DNA of 9,272 nucleotides. It comes from an uncultured Selenomonadaceae bacterium (GTDB taxonomy: Bacteria; Bacillota; Negativicutes; Selenomonadales; Selenomonadaceae). The DNA lies in the NCBI GenBank assembly GCA_945637225.1, contig CALZDE010000072.1, positions 1-9,272 of the forward strand, in the 5' to 3' direction. Of the stretch, positions 1-6,430 are shown one piece after another (the stretch's first letter is position 1; every line of letters begins with the position of its first letter). The position numbers were made by a program, and so were the translations under genes. The notes beneath the pieces were generated by a model. The model was not told the DNA's origin. It did no database searches and saw only the letters and a program-made list of their open reading frames with translations.

Positions 1-117
1 TTTATTTACCAAAAAGTCTTTCTGTTCATTTTCGCTTGGTTTTCGCATTTGTATAATATCTTAATAAGGATTTATGAGATTTTACAGCTTCATAGAAACA
101 AATCCTCAGTCTCCTTC
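1..117 (-). other. Region after the VWA gene; possible start of a next gene
   Basis: The stretch downstream of the VWA stop codon contains no convincing hairpin terminator, so the ter-type operon could continue past the window edge. A minus-strand ATG at 48-46 opens a frame that stays open for 16 codons to the edge (MRKPSENEQKDFLVNK). It lacks a good Shine-Dalgarno site, and an in-frame stop lies only five codons upstream of the ATG. The short hydrophilic peptide matches no family I recognise. This could be the beginning of a further operon gene or plain non-coding sequence. I do not call it a gene. Confidence 0.25.
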
Positions 118-879
118 TTACCACTGGTCAGTACCCCAGCCTGGATCGTCCTTAGGTGGCTCCTTAGTGAGATTTACCTTCTCCTTCTTAACTTCCTCAA
201 TAAAGTCTTCCTGCTTGCTTGGAATATTGTTGCCAGTGCCATCATCAGCATTATTACCGATATTTGCACTCTTACTGCCGATTTCGGAAGCACGTACACT
301 GACAAAACGAATCCAGTAACGAAGCTCAGAAGCATTGTTTACGCGGATAACAGCCTCTGGATTGCCAGCAAATTCACCAAGAACAGTCTCATTAGCATCA
401 TTACCGATAGCAATAGATACCTTAATAGCCTTCTTGAACCAGTTATTCTGCTTTAAAAGCTCCAAGCCCTTCTGATAATTATCTGTTGGCTCACCATCAG
501 ACATCAGGAAGACAGCAGGTGCAAAGGAACCAGCCGCCTCATTCATGAATGCATTACGGGAAAGCTTCTCGTTTAACTGGGTGCAGGCATCACCTAAATC
601 AGTCAGACCTCTTGCATCAAGATAATTCCAAGAAAAATCCTTCGCAGGAACTGGCTCATTGGTAATCCACTCAGAACCGCTGGAGAACTTCATAACAGCT
701 ACCTTAAGCTCTGCATCGGCATTGTCATTGGAAATATCCTCCAACTCACGTACTACGCCTTCCATTGTATTATTTACGGTGCCCATCTTGTCACCAGACA
801 TACTTCCAGAAGCATCAATGAGGAAAAACAGCACCATAGTACGGCGTGCTACCTCGACTGTTTCATCGAAAATACCCAT
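118..879 (-). CDS. TerY-like von Willebrand factor A domain protein
   Basis: A 253-residue soluble protein that is mostly one VWA domain. The MIDAS metal-binding motif is complete: DASGSMSG with D22, S24 and S26, a threonine in GLTDLG (T93), and the later aspartate in MSDGEPTD (D128). VWA domains of this type (TerY family) in tellurium-resistance-type clusters are thought to act as metal-dependent protein-binding scaffolds beside a kinase and TerD proteins; the partner here is inferred. No signal peptide or membrane segment is seen, so it should be cytoplasmic. Residues from about 200 to 253 look disordered: Asn/Gly/Asp-rich, then a charged Lys/Glu stretch, ending in PGWGTDQW. The ATG at 879 follows AGGAG (894-890) with 10-base spacing. 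It begins 16 bases after the kinase stop, so it is the last visible gene of the operon. Confidence 0.88.
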   Translation of the reverse strand: MGIFDETVEVARRTMVLFFLIDASGSMSGDKMGTVNNTMEGVVRELEDISNDNADAELKVAVMKFSSGSEWITNEPVPAKDFSWNYLDARGLTDLGDACTQLNEKLSRNAFMNEAAGSFAPAVFLMSDGEPTDNYQKGLELLKQNNWFKKAIKVSIAIGNDANETVLGEFAGNPEAVIRVNNASELRYWIRFVSVRASEIGSKSANIGNNADDGTGNNIPSKQEDFIEEVKKEKVNLTKEPPKDDPGWGTDQW

Positions 880-895
880 TTTCTAATTTCTCCTT

Positions 896-2221
896 TTAAT
901 TTACTTCACCAATCATGTCATTGTTAAAAGCAATCTTCAAGCCAGGCAAAAGCTGTATGGTCTTGCCCTTTTCAAACTGACGGGTCTCACCATTAGCGTT
1001 GGTAATATTCCAAGTATTCTCAGAGAGATTTTTCAGGCCAATTATATTAGGGTCCATCTTGCTGGTAATTACCTCTGCCAAATCTTCCTCATAATCCCTG
1101 CTGCCCTTCACGATATGACATGGATGGAGAGTCTTGCCCTTCGCCAAAATAACGCGATGATTTACACGGTTATTCTTGATGGTAAGAATTGGCAGTCTCT
1201 TAACAGGCTTGCCACAGTTTAAGCAGATAGGACGATTACCGCCATCGAGGTCAATCATGGTAGTTTCACCACAGCTGTTGCACTTCACGCTGGCATTCTT
1301 CAGAGCGATAAACAAATCCTCCCAGTCATCATCAATAGGACGGGTCTGAGCAATTTCATTCTGTTCGCCCACCATAGCCTTGCGGGAAAATGCCTTGCAG
1401 AACATATCCTTGATAAACTTAGGATAGAATTTCCACAGCATCAGCTCATTGATATGAACACCAGGTACTGGGCGGTTGGTGTCATTGTCAGGGTCATATA
1501 CGAAAACAGGATCAGTACCAAAGAATTTATACTCCAGCTCCTCAGTCATGCAAGGGCAAAGAGTACGCTTGCCTTCCAGCGGATGATTGAGACACAAAAG
1601 CATATAGAGAACTACACCCAGAGAAAATCTGTCGGTAAATACGTCAGGCAGTTTCTTGTGGGTAACAACCTCTGGTGCCATATAACGGCACTTGCCAGCA
1701 ATACCAAGACTCTTGCCATAAGGAGCAACGTTATCATTATCACAGATCAGCACATCGCCAGTATTAGGGTTAATGAAGAAATTGCCATCGTTTAAGTCCT
1801 GATAGCTGTAACCCTTAGCATGCAGAGCGCGGAAAGCATTGGTAATGCAAAGAGCCGCATTAATCAGCGCATCAATACTCTTGATATGCTCTCTTGCCAG
1901 CAGGAAACGGGAAAAATCCTTATATTCCTGTGGACGGAGCTCCATGACATAGCCAAAGCTTCCATCAACGTATTCAGTCAGTTCCAATGGCCATAAAAAA
2001 GCTTTAGTAGGTGCACCATTATTAATATTGTTTTCTAAGTTCTTAATAAATGCCGCTTCATCCTGTAATTTGCCTGGGAAGTACCATTTCAGGGCACGAA
2101 GCTTGCCGTCATGCTTTACCTTGTAAACGACACCCTGACCGCCTTCACCGAGCTTTTCTACAATTTCAATCTCATTACCTGTAACAGTAGGTATACGGGT
2201 ACCTTTTTTAAATTCTGCCAT
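896..2221 (-). CDS. Divergent Ser/Thr protein kinase with zinc ribbon and FHA-like C-terminus (ter cluster)
   Basis: A 441-residue protein with an N-terminal eukaryotic-like kinase fold. Visible motifs are the glycine loop GEGGQGVV (25-32), the ATP-binding lysine in ALKW (K45), the catalytic loop YQDLNDGN (D142, N147), a DFG equivalent DND (D161), MAPE (181-184) and DRFSLGVVLYML (197-208). HRD has become YQD, the catalytic-loop lysine is N144, and DFG has become DND, so the kinase is divergent but keeps both key aspartates. Two CxxC pairs (C314/C317 and C333/C336) form a predicted zinc ribbon. Residues from about 345 to 441 have the beta-rich pattern of an FHA-like domain (IGLKNLSENTW, then an Asn-Gly turn), which would bind phosphothreonine; that assignment is tentative. 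No membrane segment is present, so it is cytoplasmic. The start follows AGAGGTG, which overlaps the upstream terD stop codon, so translation of the two is probably coupled. Confidence 0.88.
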   Translation of the reverse strand: MAEFKKGTRIPTVTGNEIEIVEKLGEGGQGVVYKVKHDGKLRALKWYFPGKLQDEAAFIKNLENNINNGAPTKAFLWPLELTEYVDGSFGYVMELRPQEYKDFSRFLLAREHIKSIDALINAALCITNAFRALHAKGYSYQDLNDGNFFINPNTGDVLICDNDNVAPYGKSLGIAGKCRYMAPEVVTHKKLPDVFTDRFSLGVVLYMLLCLNHPLEGKRTLCPCMTEELEYKFFGTDPVFVYDPDNDTNRPVPGVHINELMLWKFYPKFIKDMFCKAFSRKAMVGEQNEIAQTRPIDDDWEDLFIALKNASVKCNSCGETTMIDLDGGNRPICLNCGKPVKRLPILTIKNNRVNHRVILAKGKTLHPCHIVKGSRDYEEDLAEVITSKMDPNIIGLKNLSENTWNITNANGETRQFEKGKTIQLLPGLKIAFNNDMIGEVN

Positions 2222-2232
2222 TATGACACCTC

Positions 2233-2817
2233 TTAAACATTAGCACCGAAAGAACGACAAATTGCTTCAAGACCGCCTTCATAGCCTGCCGCTACTGCAT
2301 TGAACTTCCATTCGCCATTGCGCTTGTAAATTTCAGCTACTACCAAAGCAGTCTCTACAGAAAATTCCTCTGTCAAATCAAAGCGGAGAATAGGAGTACC
2401 TACAGTATCAAATTCATCTGCCAGCTTTGCCAGACGGATATACGCATTGTCTACCTGACCGAAGTTCTGACGTCTTACATCAGCATCATAAATAGTAACT
2501 ACTACTGCAATCTTTGTGATTTCCTCAGGTATCTTGGTGAAGTCAATCATGATAACCTCATCATCACCATCGCCATCACCGGTAAGATTATCGCCTGTAT
2601 GAACTACTGCACCATCACGGCCATTGAGGTTATTGTAGAAAACAAAATCTTCATCTCTTAAAAGCTTGCCATTACTTCCCAAAAGGAAAACGGAAGCATC
2701 AAGATCAAAGTCATAACCGCCATCATAACGGTTAGTATCCCAGCCCAGGCCTACCATAGCCAGCTTCATGCTATCCTCTAAAGCCACTCGCTGACCTTTT
2801 TTCAAATTAATAGCCAT
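2233..2817 (-). CDS. TerD family Ca2+-binding stress protein (second copy)
   Basis: A 194-residue TerD-domain protein. Family hallmarks are MAINLKKGQ at the N-terminus, GLGWD (23-27), FDLDAS (37-42), the acidic calcium-binding loop GDNLTGDGDGDDE (75-87), IYDAD (109-113) and YKRNGEWKFNAV near the end. TerD proteins bind Ca2+ and are linked to resistance to tellurite and other stresses, by a mechanism that is still unclear. I chose the ATG at 2817 over an upstream ATG at 2874. The shorter protein begins exactly at the conserved TerD N-terminus and is preceded by GGAGG (2832-2828). The longer form would add an unconserved leader overlapping the previous gene. It starts 31 bases after the first terD-like gene and ends 11 bases before the kinase, consistent with one transcript. 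Cytoplasmic. Confidence 0.93.
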   Translation of the reverse strand: MAINLKKGQRVALEDSMKLAMVGLGWDTNRYDGGYDFDLDASVFLLGSNGKLLRDEDFVFYNNLNGRDGAVVHTGDNLTGDGDGDDEVIMIDFTKIPEEITKIAVVVTIYDADVRRQNFGQVDNAYIRLAKLADEFDTVGTPILRFDLTEEFSVETALVVAEIYKRNGEWKFNAVAAGYEGGLEAICRSFGANV

Positions 2818-2848
2818 TAGTAAAAATCCTCCACAAATTAACTGCCTA

Positions 2849-3481
2849 TTACTGATAAAGAGATAACAGAGCATCCAGACGGCTTGCCTGCTTTACACCC
2901 TGACCAACAGCATTAAACTTCCAGTCACCATTACGTCTGTAAATCTCACCAACCACCAGACCAGTCATACCATCATAGCTCTCTGTAAGATTAAAACGGC
3001 ATACTTCCTGCATCTTATCAGTATCTACCAGACGGATGAAAGCATTCTGAATCATGCCAAAATGCTGACCACGCTTATCTGCATCATAAATATTTACTAC
3101 GAATACCAGCTTATGAATATCCTGTGGAATCATCTGCAGGTCAATAGCAATCTGCTCATCATCACCGTCACCATCACCAGTGAGGTTATCACCCTTGTGG
3201 ATAATTGCACCGCTCTTATGACGAAGATTGCCAAAATAAATCAGGGTATCATTAATATTCCTGCTGATGACTTTACCATTCTCACCGCAGAGAATAACGG
3301 AAGCATCACAATCAGCATTAGGGGCACTGCCGCCGCCAAAAAGATTACTGAAAAAACCACCGCCAGACTTAGCCTGCTTTACTGCATCCCAGCCAAGACC
3401 AACAATAACATGACGGAGAGTCTGACCGTTTTCACGCTTAGTTAAATCAATTTTCTGACCTTTTCTTAAATTAATACTCAT
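2849..3481 (-). CDS. TerD family Ca2+-binding stress protein (first copy, with Gly/Phe-rich insert)
   Basis: A 210-residue TerD-domain protein and paralogue of the next gene. It has MSINLRKGQ at the N-terminus, GLGWD (28-32), CDAS (58-61), the calcium loop GDNLTGDGDGDDE (97-109), IYDAD (131-135) and YRRNGDWKFNAVGQG. Between GLGWD and the first acidic motif it carries a Gly/Phe/Ser-rich insertion (about residues 36-54, containing GGGFFSNLFGGGS) that the second copy lacks; it probably forms a flexible surface loop. I placed the start at the ATG at 3481, not the one at 3499. The protein then begins at the conserved TerD N-terminus, and GGGGG (3494-3490) sits 8 bases upstream. It is the first gene of the apparent ter operon. 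I see no clear promoter with both boxes in the 184-bp gap upstream, so it may also be reached by read-through from the ATPase gene. Confidence 0.93.
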   Translation of the reverse strand: MSINLRKGQKIDLTKRENGQTLRHVIVGLGWDAVKQAKSGGGFFSNLFGGGSAPNADCDASVILCGENGKVISRNINDTLIYFGNLRHKSGAIIHKGDNLTGDGDGDDEQIAIDLQMIPQDIHKLVFVVNIYDADKRGQHFGMIQNAFIRLVDTDKMQEVCRFNLTESYDGMTGLVVGEIYRRNGDWKFNAVGQGVKQASRLDALLSLYQ

Positions 3482-3529
3482 AAAACTATCCCCCATCAAA
3501 ATTTTACATCAATATATAACGACTAAGAG

Positions 3530-3656
3530 ATGTCCCCCACTTCTATAAGTGGCGGGTACCTTATTCTATAAACACGGTGGAGCATATCTCCATCGTCGTT
3601 GAAACGCTGTCATAGGAAGAAAATGCTTGTTGCATTTTCTTGATTGAGGGCGTTAT
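3530..3656 (+). mobile_element. IS200/IS605-type omegaRNA/right-end-like remnant without tnpB
   Basis: Three hairpins fill this gap. Hairpin A: CCACTT (3537-3542) pairs with AAGTGG (3547-3552), extended by CCC/GGG (3534-3536 with 3554-3556) around one bulged base. Hairpin B: 3575-3582 pairs with 3588-3595 (8 bp including one G-U) around CATAT. Hairpin C: 3617-3626 pairs with 3632-3641 (10 perfect bp) around TTGTT, enclosed by an outer AACGC/GCGTT stem (3603-3607 with 3650-3654). The order of hairpins and the linking words GGCGGGTAC, GTCGTTGAAACG and CATAGGAAG resemble, from memory, the 3' part of TnpB-associated omegaRNAs that overlap the right end of IS200/IS605 elements. No transposase or TnpB reading frame is present nearby. 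It could instead be a palindrome-based miniature element, or a structured leader of the terD transcript on the other strand. Confidence 0.45.
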
Positions 3657-3659
3657 AAT
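3630..3659 (+). promoter_or_regulatory. Promoter-like boxes pointing into the ATPase 3' end (antisense)
   Basis: TTGCAT (3630-3635) and a perfect TATAAT (3654-3659) are separated by 18 bases on the plus strand. They lie within and at the edge of the omegaRNA-like relic. If active, they would produce RNA antisense to the end of the ATPase gene. The -35 box also forms part of hairpin C, and AT-rich sequence often yields such matches, so this is a weak call. Confidence 0.22.
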
Positions 3660-3665
3660 TACAAA

Positions 3666-6239
3666 TTATTTAAAAATAAGCTTTCTGATAACATCTAATG
3701 GAATAACCATAAAAGCAATAGCAGCACAGGTAATCCAAGCCTGAGCACTTAATGGCTCAACGCTTAATACCTCACCGCCTAATTCTACAAATACAAACTG
3801 CATCAAGAAAATTGACAGCATTACCAGCAGGAAGTTGGTGTTTCTGCCCATATGCTCAAATGGGTTGAGGTGAGAGGTGCGGGCATTGAAGCCGTTGAAG
3901 GTGATTGCCATCATAAAGGTAGCAAAGAGAGCGGACTTTAAGTAGGTAACATCTACATTTCCAAAGATACTGCGGACTGGCTCTACGAAGATAATGGAAA
4001 GACATGCCACAGTAATATATGCCGCACTGATAAGCAGCTGAGTCATCATGCTGGAGGTAATAATGCTCTCTCTGCGTGGTACAGGTAATTCCTGCATATA
4101 TTCCTTAAGGGCTGGCTCACTGCCGAAAGCAATAGCCGCCAAGGTATCCATAGCTAAATTGATTAACAGAAGCTGAATAACAGTCAGTACAACATTTTCG
4201 CCAAACATTGGAGCTAAGAAACAGATGACTACTGCCGCTACGTTTACGGTAAGCTGGAAAATCAGGAACTTACGGATACTCTTAAACATGGTACGACCGT
4301 AGAGAATTGCCTTTTCAATAGAGGAGAAATTATCATCGAGAATAACGATATCGCCACTTTCCTTAGCAACCTCAGTACCACTGCCCATAGCAAAACCAAC
4401 GTCAGCCTTGCGGAGTGCAGGAGAGTCATTTACACCATCACCAGTCATACCTACTACGTAATCAAGCTCCTGTGCCAGACGTACAAGACGGCTCTTATCG
4501 GTAGGCAGGGCACGTGCCACTACACGAAGCTTTGGAATGATGTTCTTAATTTCTTCATCACTCTTAGCGTTTAATTCAGCAGAGGTCAGTACCACCTGGT
4601 CATCAGCAGTCAAAAGGGCAGCTTCCTTGGCAATAGCTACAGCAGTTTCCTTACGGTCACCAGTAACCATTACAACCTGAATACCTGCATTCTGTACTTC
4701 CTTAATAGCCGCTACTGCCTCAGGACGTACATTATCACGGATGCTCAGTACACAGATAAGAATTAAATCCTCACCGTTTTCAGCTACCTTAGTAACAGCT
4801 AAAAGACGCATAGCACGGTTAGCCTGCTCGTTCATGTAATTATCCAATGGAGTCACATCATCAAGTGTATGAATAACACCGTTGGTGTCCATGTAGGACT
4901 TAATACGAGGTAAAAGTATTTCAGGAGCACCCTTTACATAGGATAAGCCACCCTTTAATACTACAGTTGCATACTTATTCTTGGAGTTAAAGGTAGATGG
5001 CTCAACAACCAGGCTATGATCAATCTTATCTGCCATATTGAGGTCAATCATGTACTTCATGAGAGCACGATCAGTAAAATTACCACCAATAATATTGCCA
5101 TCACTATACTGTGAACTGTTATTTAAGCCAATACCATTGAGAATTTCCTGCTTGTAGGAAGCAGAAGAAGCATTAACATCGCTGATTTCCTTGCCATCGC
5201 CAGTAGCAGAGCCTACTACGGACAGAATACCCTGAGTGATAGTACCTGTCTTATCGCTGAACAGAAGGCTCAGACTGCCGGAAGTCTCAAGACCATTAAT
5301 CTTCTTAACTAATACGTTATCCTTCTCCATGCGGATACTCTGGAAGGAAAGCAGAATAGAGGTCAGCATTGGCAGGCCCTCTGGTACCGCACAAACGATA
5401 ATAGTAACAGCAACAGTGATAGCATCCATGATAAGACGAATCCACTCATACATGTCATCAGGAGTTGCACCGGTAATGAAGGTCTTTGCTAAAATACCAA
5501 CTACAATAGCAATAGCACCGATATAACCAAAAGTAGAAATCTGACCTGCTAATTTTGCCAGCTTAACCTGCAGAGGAGTCTGACGCTGTTCTTCCTGTGC
5601 CTCTAAGGACAGTTTGCCAAAGAAGGTTTCATCGCCTACTACCTTGGCTTCCATGTAAGCTTCCTTATCGCATACAACAGTACCACGATAAACGTAATAC
5701 TGATTTAAAAGGTCGTTTACATCATAGGTTACACCCTCTGGGCAAACGATTTTTTCGATTTCCTCAGTCTCGCCATTAAGAACGGACTGGTCAACCTTTA
5801 CTGCACCCTGACAAACAATACCATCAGCAGGAATACGGTCACCTGACTGCAAATACACAATATCGCCAGTTACTACATCAGTAACACAGATTTCCTGCAG
5901 CTTGCCGTCACGAATAACCTTAGTACGTTCCTTGGCAGTCTCTTCTTCACGAAGCTCTGCCGCCTTGCCTTCCTGACTGTTCTCACTAACCGCAGCTACG
6001 CCATTAGCGATGACAATTGCTACAAATACACCAAATGGCTCATACCACTCAGCCTGACCCATAGTATACAGAACCAGCTGAACTGCCAGTGCTACCATCA
6101 AAATCATGATCATAGGATCCTTAAATCCTTCTAAAATCTTTTTCCATAAAGGGTCCTGCTCTACAACAGTAAGCCTGTTGCTGCCATAGCGAGCTCGGCT
6201 TTCCTCAACCTGAGCCGCTGTTAAACCTGTAATCTTCAT
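3666..6239 (-). CDS. Calcium-transporting P-type ATPase, PMCA (P2B)-like
   Basis: An 857-residue integral membrane pump predicted to export Ca2+ from the cytosol using ATP. Motifs in order: an N-terminal cation-ATPase segment; membrane helices near 42-60 and 66-84; the actuator loop NGETEE (E157); the M4 ion motif AVPEGLP (E287); the phosphorylation motif SDKTGTITQG (D329); KGAPE (436-440) of the nucleotide domain; VTGD (525-528); MTGDGVND (598-605); then four or more C-terminal helices. M5 reads FQLTVNVAAVV (N666) and M6 reads NLAMDTLAAIAFGSE (N694, D698). These match plasma-membrane Ca2+-ATPases, which carry one Ca2+ site, more than SERCA pumps with two. The usual TGES loop reads NGET but keeps the glutamate. 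The length is normal for bacterial members and nothing is truncated. The ATG follows AGGAGAG (6252-6246) with 6-base spacing. Confidence 0.92.
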   Translation of the reverse strand: MKITGLTAAQVEESRARYGSNRLTVVEQDPLWKKILEGFKDPMIMILMVALAVQLVLYTMGQAEWYEPFGVFVAIVIANGVAAVSENSQEGKAAELREEETAKERTKVIRDGKLQEICVTDVVTGDIVYLQSGDRIPADGIVCQGAVKVDQSVLNGETEEIEKIVCPEGVTYDVNDLLNQYYVYRGTVVCDKEAYMEAKVVGDETFFGKLSLEAQEEQRQTPLQVKLAKLAGQISTFGYIGAIAIVVGILAKTFITGATPDDMYEWIRLIMDAITVAVTIIVCAVPEGLPMLTSILLSFQSIRMEKDNVLVKKINGLETSGSLSLLFSDKTGTITQGILSVVGSATGDGKEISDVNASSASYKQEILNGIGLNNSSQYSDGNIIGGNFTDRALMKYMIDLNMADKIDHSLVVEPSTFNSKNKYATVVLKGGLSYVKGAPEILLPRIKSYMDTNGVIHTLDDVTPLDNYMNEQANRAMRLLAVTKVAENGEDLILICVLSIRDNVRPEAVAAIKEVQNAGIQVVMVTGDRKETAVAIAKEAALLTADDQVVLTSAELNAKSDEEIKNIIPKLRVVARALPTDKSRLVRLAQELDYVVGMTGDGVNDSPALRKADVGFAMGSGTEVAKESGDIVILDDNFSSIEKAILYGRTMFKSIRKFLIFQLTVNVAAVVICFLAPMFGENVVLTVIQLLLINLAMDTLAAIAFGSEPALKEYMQELPVPRRESIITSSMMTQLLISAAYITVACLSIIFVEPVRSIFGNVDVTYLKSALFATFMMAITFNGFNARTSHLNPFEHMGRNTNFLLVMLSIFLMQFVFVELGGEVLSVEPLSAQAWITCAAIAFMVIPLDVIRKLIFK

Positions 6240-6245
6240 TTTAAT

Positions 6246-6283
6246 CTCTCCTAATAAAAATAATATAATATAATATTAATATT
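6246..6283 (-). repeat. TAATA tandem repeat and AT palindrome in the ATPase 5' leader
   Basis: The leader between the promoter and the ribosome-binding site holds three tandem TAATA units (6261-6275). These overlap a 12-base perfect palindrome, AATATTAATATT (6272-6283). The run lies just upstream of AGGAGAG and may keep the ribosome-binding site unstructured. A regulatory role is not shown by the sequence. Confidence 0.4.
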
Positions 6284-6297
6284 TAAGGCCTAAGCCT

Positions 6298-6326
6298 ATT
6301 TTAGCATAATTAAATTTAACATGCAA
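6298..6326 (-). promoter_or_regulatory. Sigma-70/SigA-like promoter of the Ca2+-ATPase gene
   Basis: On the minus strand, TTGCAT (6326-6321) is followed after 17 bases by TAAAAT (6303-6298). An extended -10 TGC immediately precedes the -10 box (6306-6304). The predicted transcript starts near 6290, giving a leader of about 50 bases before the ATG at 6239. A second extended -10 candidate, TGG-TATAAT (6344-6336), lies further upstream but lacks a recognisable -35. Both sit between the chemoreceptor terminator and the ATPase gene, so the pump is likely transcribed on its own. Confidence 0.6.
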
Positions 6327-6370
6327 TAGATAAAGATTATACCAATAGTATAAAAGGATGGTAAATATGT

Positions 6371-6408
6371 AAAAAAATACCACGTTACCCTAAGGATAAC
6401 ATGGTATT
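6371..6408 (-). terminator. Intrinsic terminator of the chemoreceptor gene
   Basis: A 15-bp stem pairs 6376-6390 with 6394-6408 around the loop TTA, with two G-U pairs in the RNA. It is followed on the minus strand by an uninterrupted T run (6377-6371). It lies 23 bases beyond the chemoreceptor stop codon. There is no matching T run on the other side, so it works in the minus direction only and separates the chemoreceptor from the ATPase gene. Confidence 0.88.
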
Positions 6409-6430
6409 ATGAAAATTCAATGGATTTAAG

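Noticed and set aside
49..456. A 135-codon plus-strand frame opposite the VWA gene
   Set aside because: It lies antisense to a protein with a complete MIDAS motif, has no ribosome-binding site, and its translation is low-complexity Ile/Leu/Ser-rich, as expected of a shadow frame.
1454..1795. Plus-strand frame inside the kinase gene
   Set aside because: It is fully antisense to conserved kinase motifs and has no start signals of its own.
3062..3445. Plus-strand 127-codon frame over the first terD
   Set aside because: It is antisense to the conserved TerD calcium loop and its product is Ile/Thr-rich without recognisable motifs.
3482..3499. Upstream ATG (3499) as the start of the first terD
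   Set aside because: It would add MMGDSF ahead of the conserved MSINLRKGQ start and would place the GGGGG ribosome-binding site inside the coding region.
3618..3641. Hairpin C as the intrinsic terminator of the ATPase gene
   Set aside because: The stem is strong, but on the minus strand it is followed by TTCCTATGACAG, not a T run, so termination would be weak at best.
3530..3656. CRISPR array or riboswitch in the pump-terD gap
   Set aside because: The hairpins differ in sequence and are not regularly repeated with spacers, and no known riboswitch core motif is recognisable.
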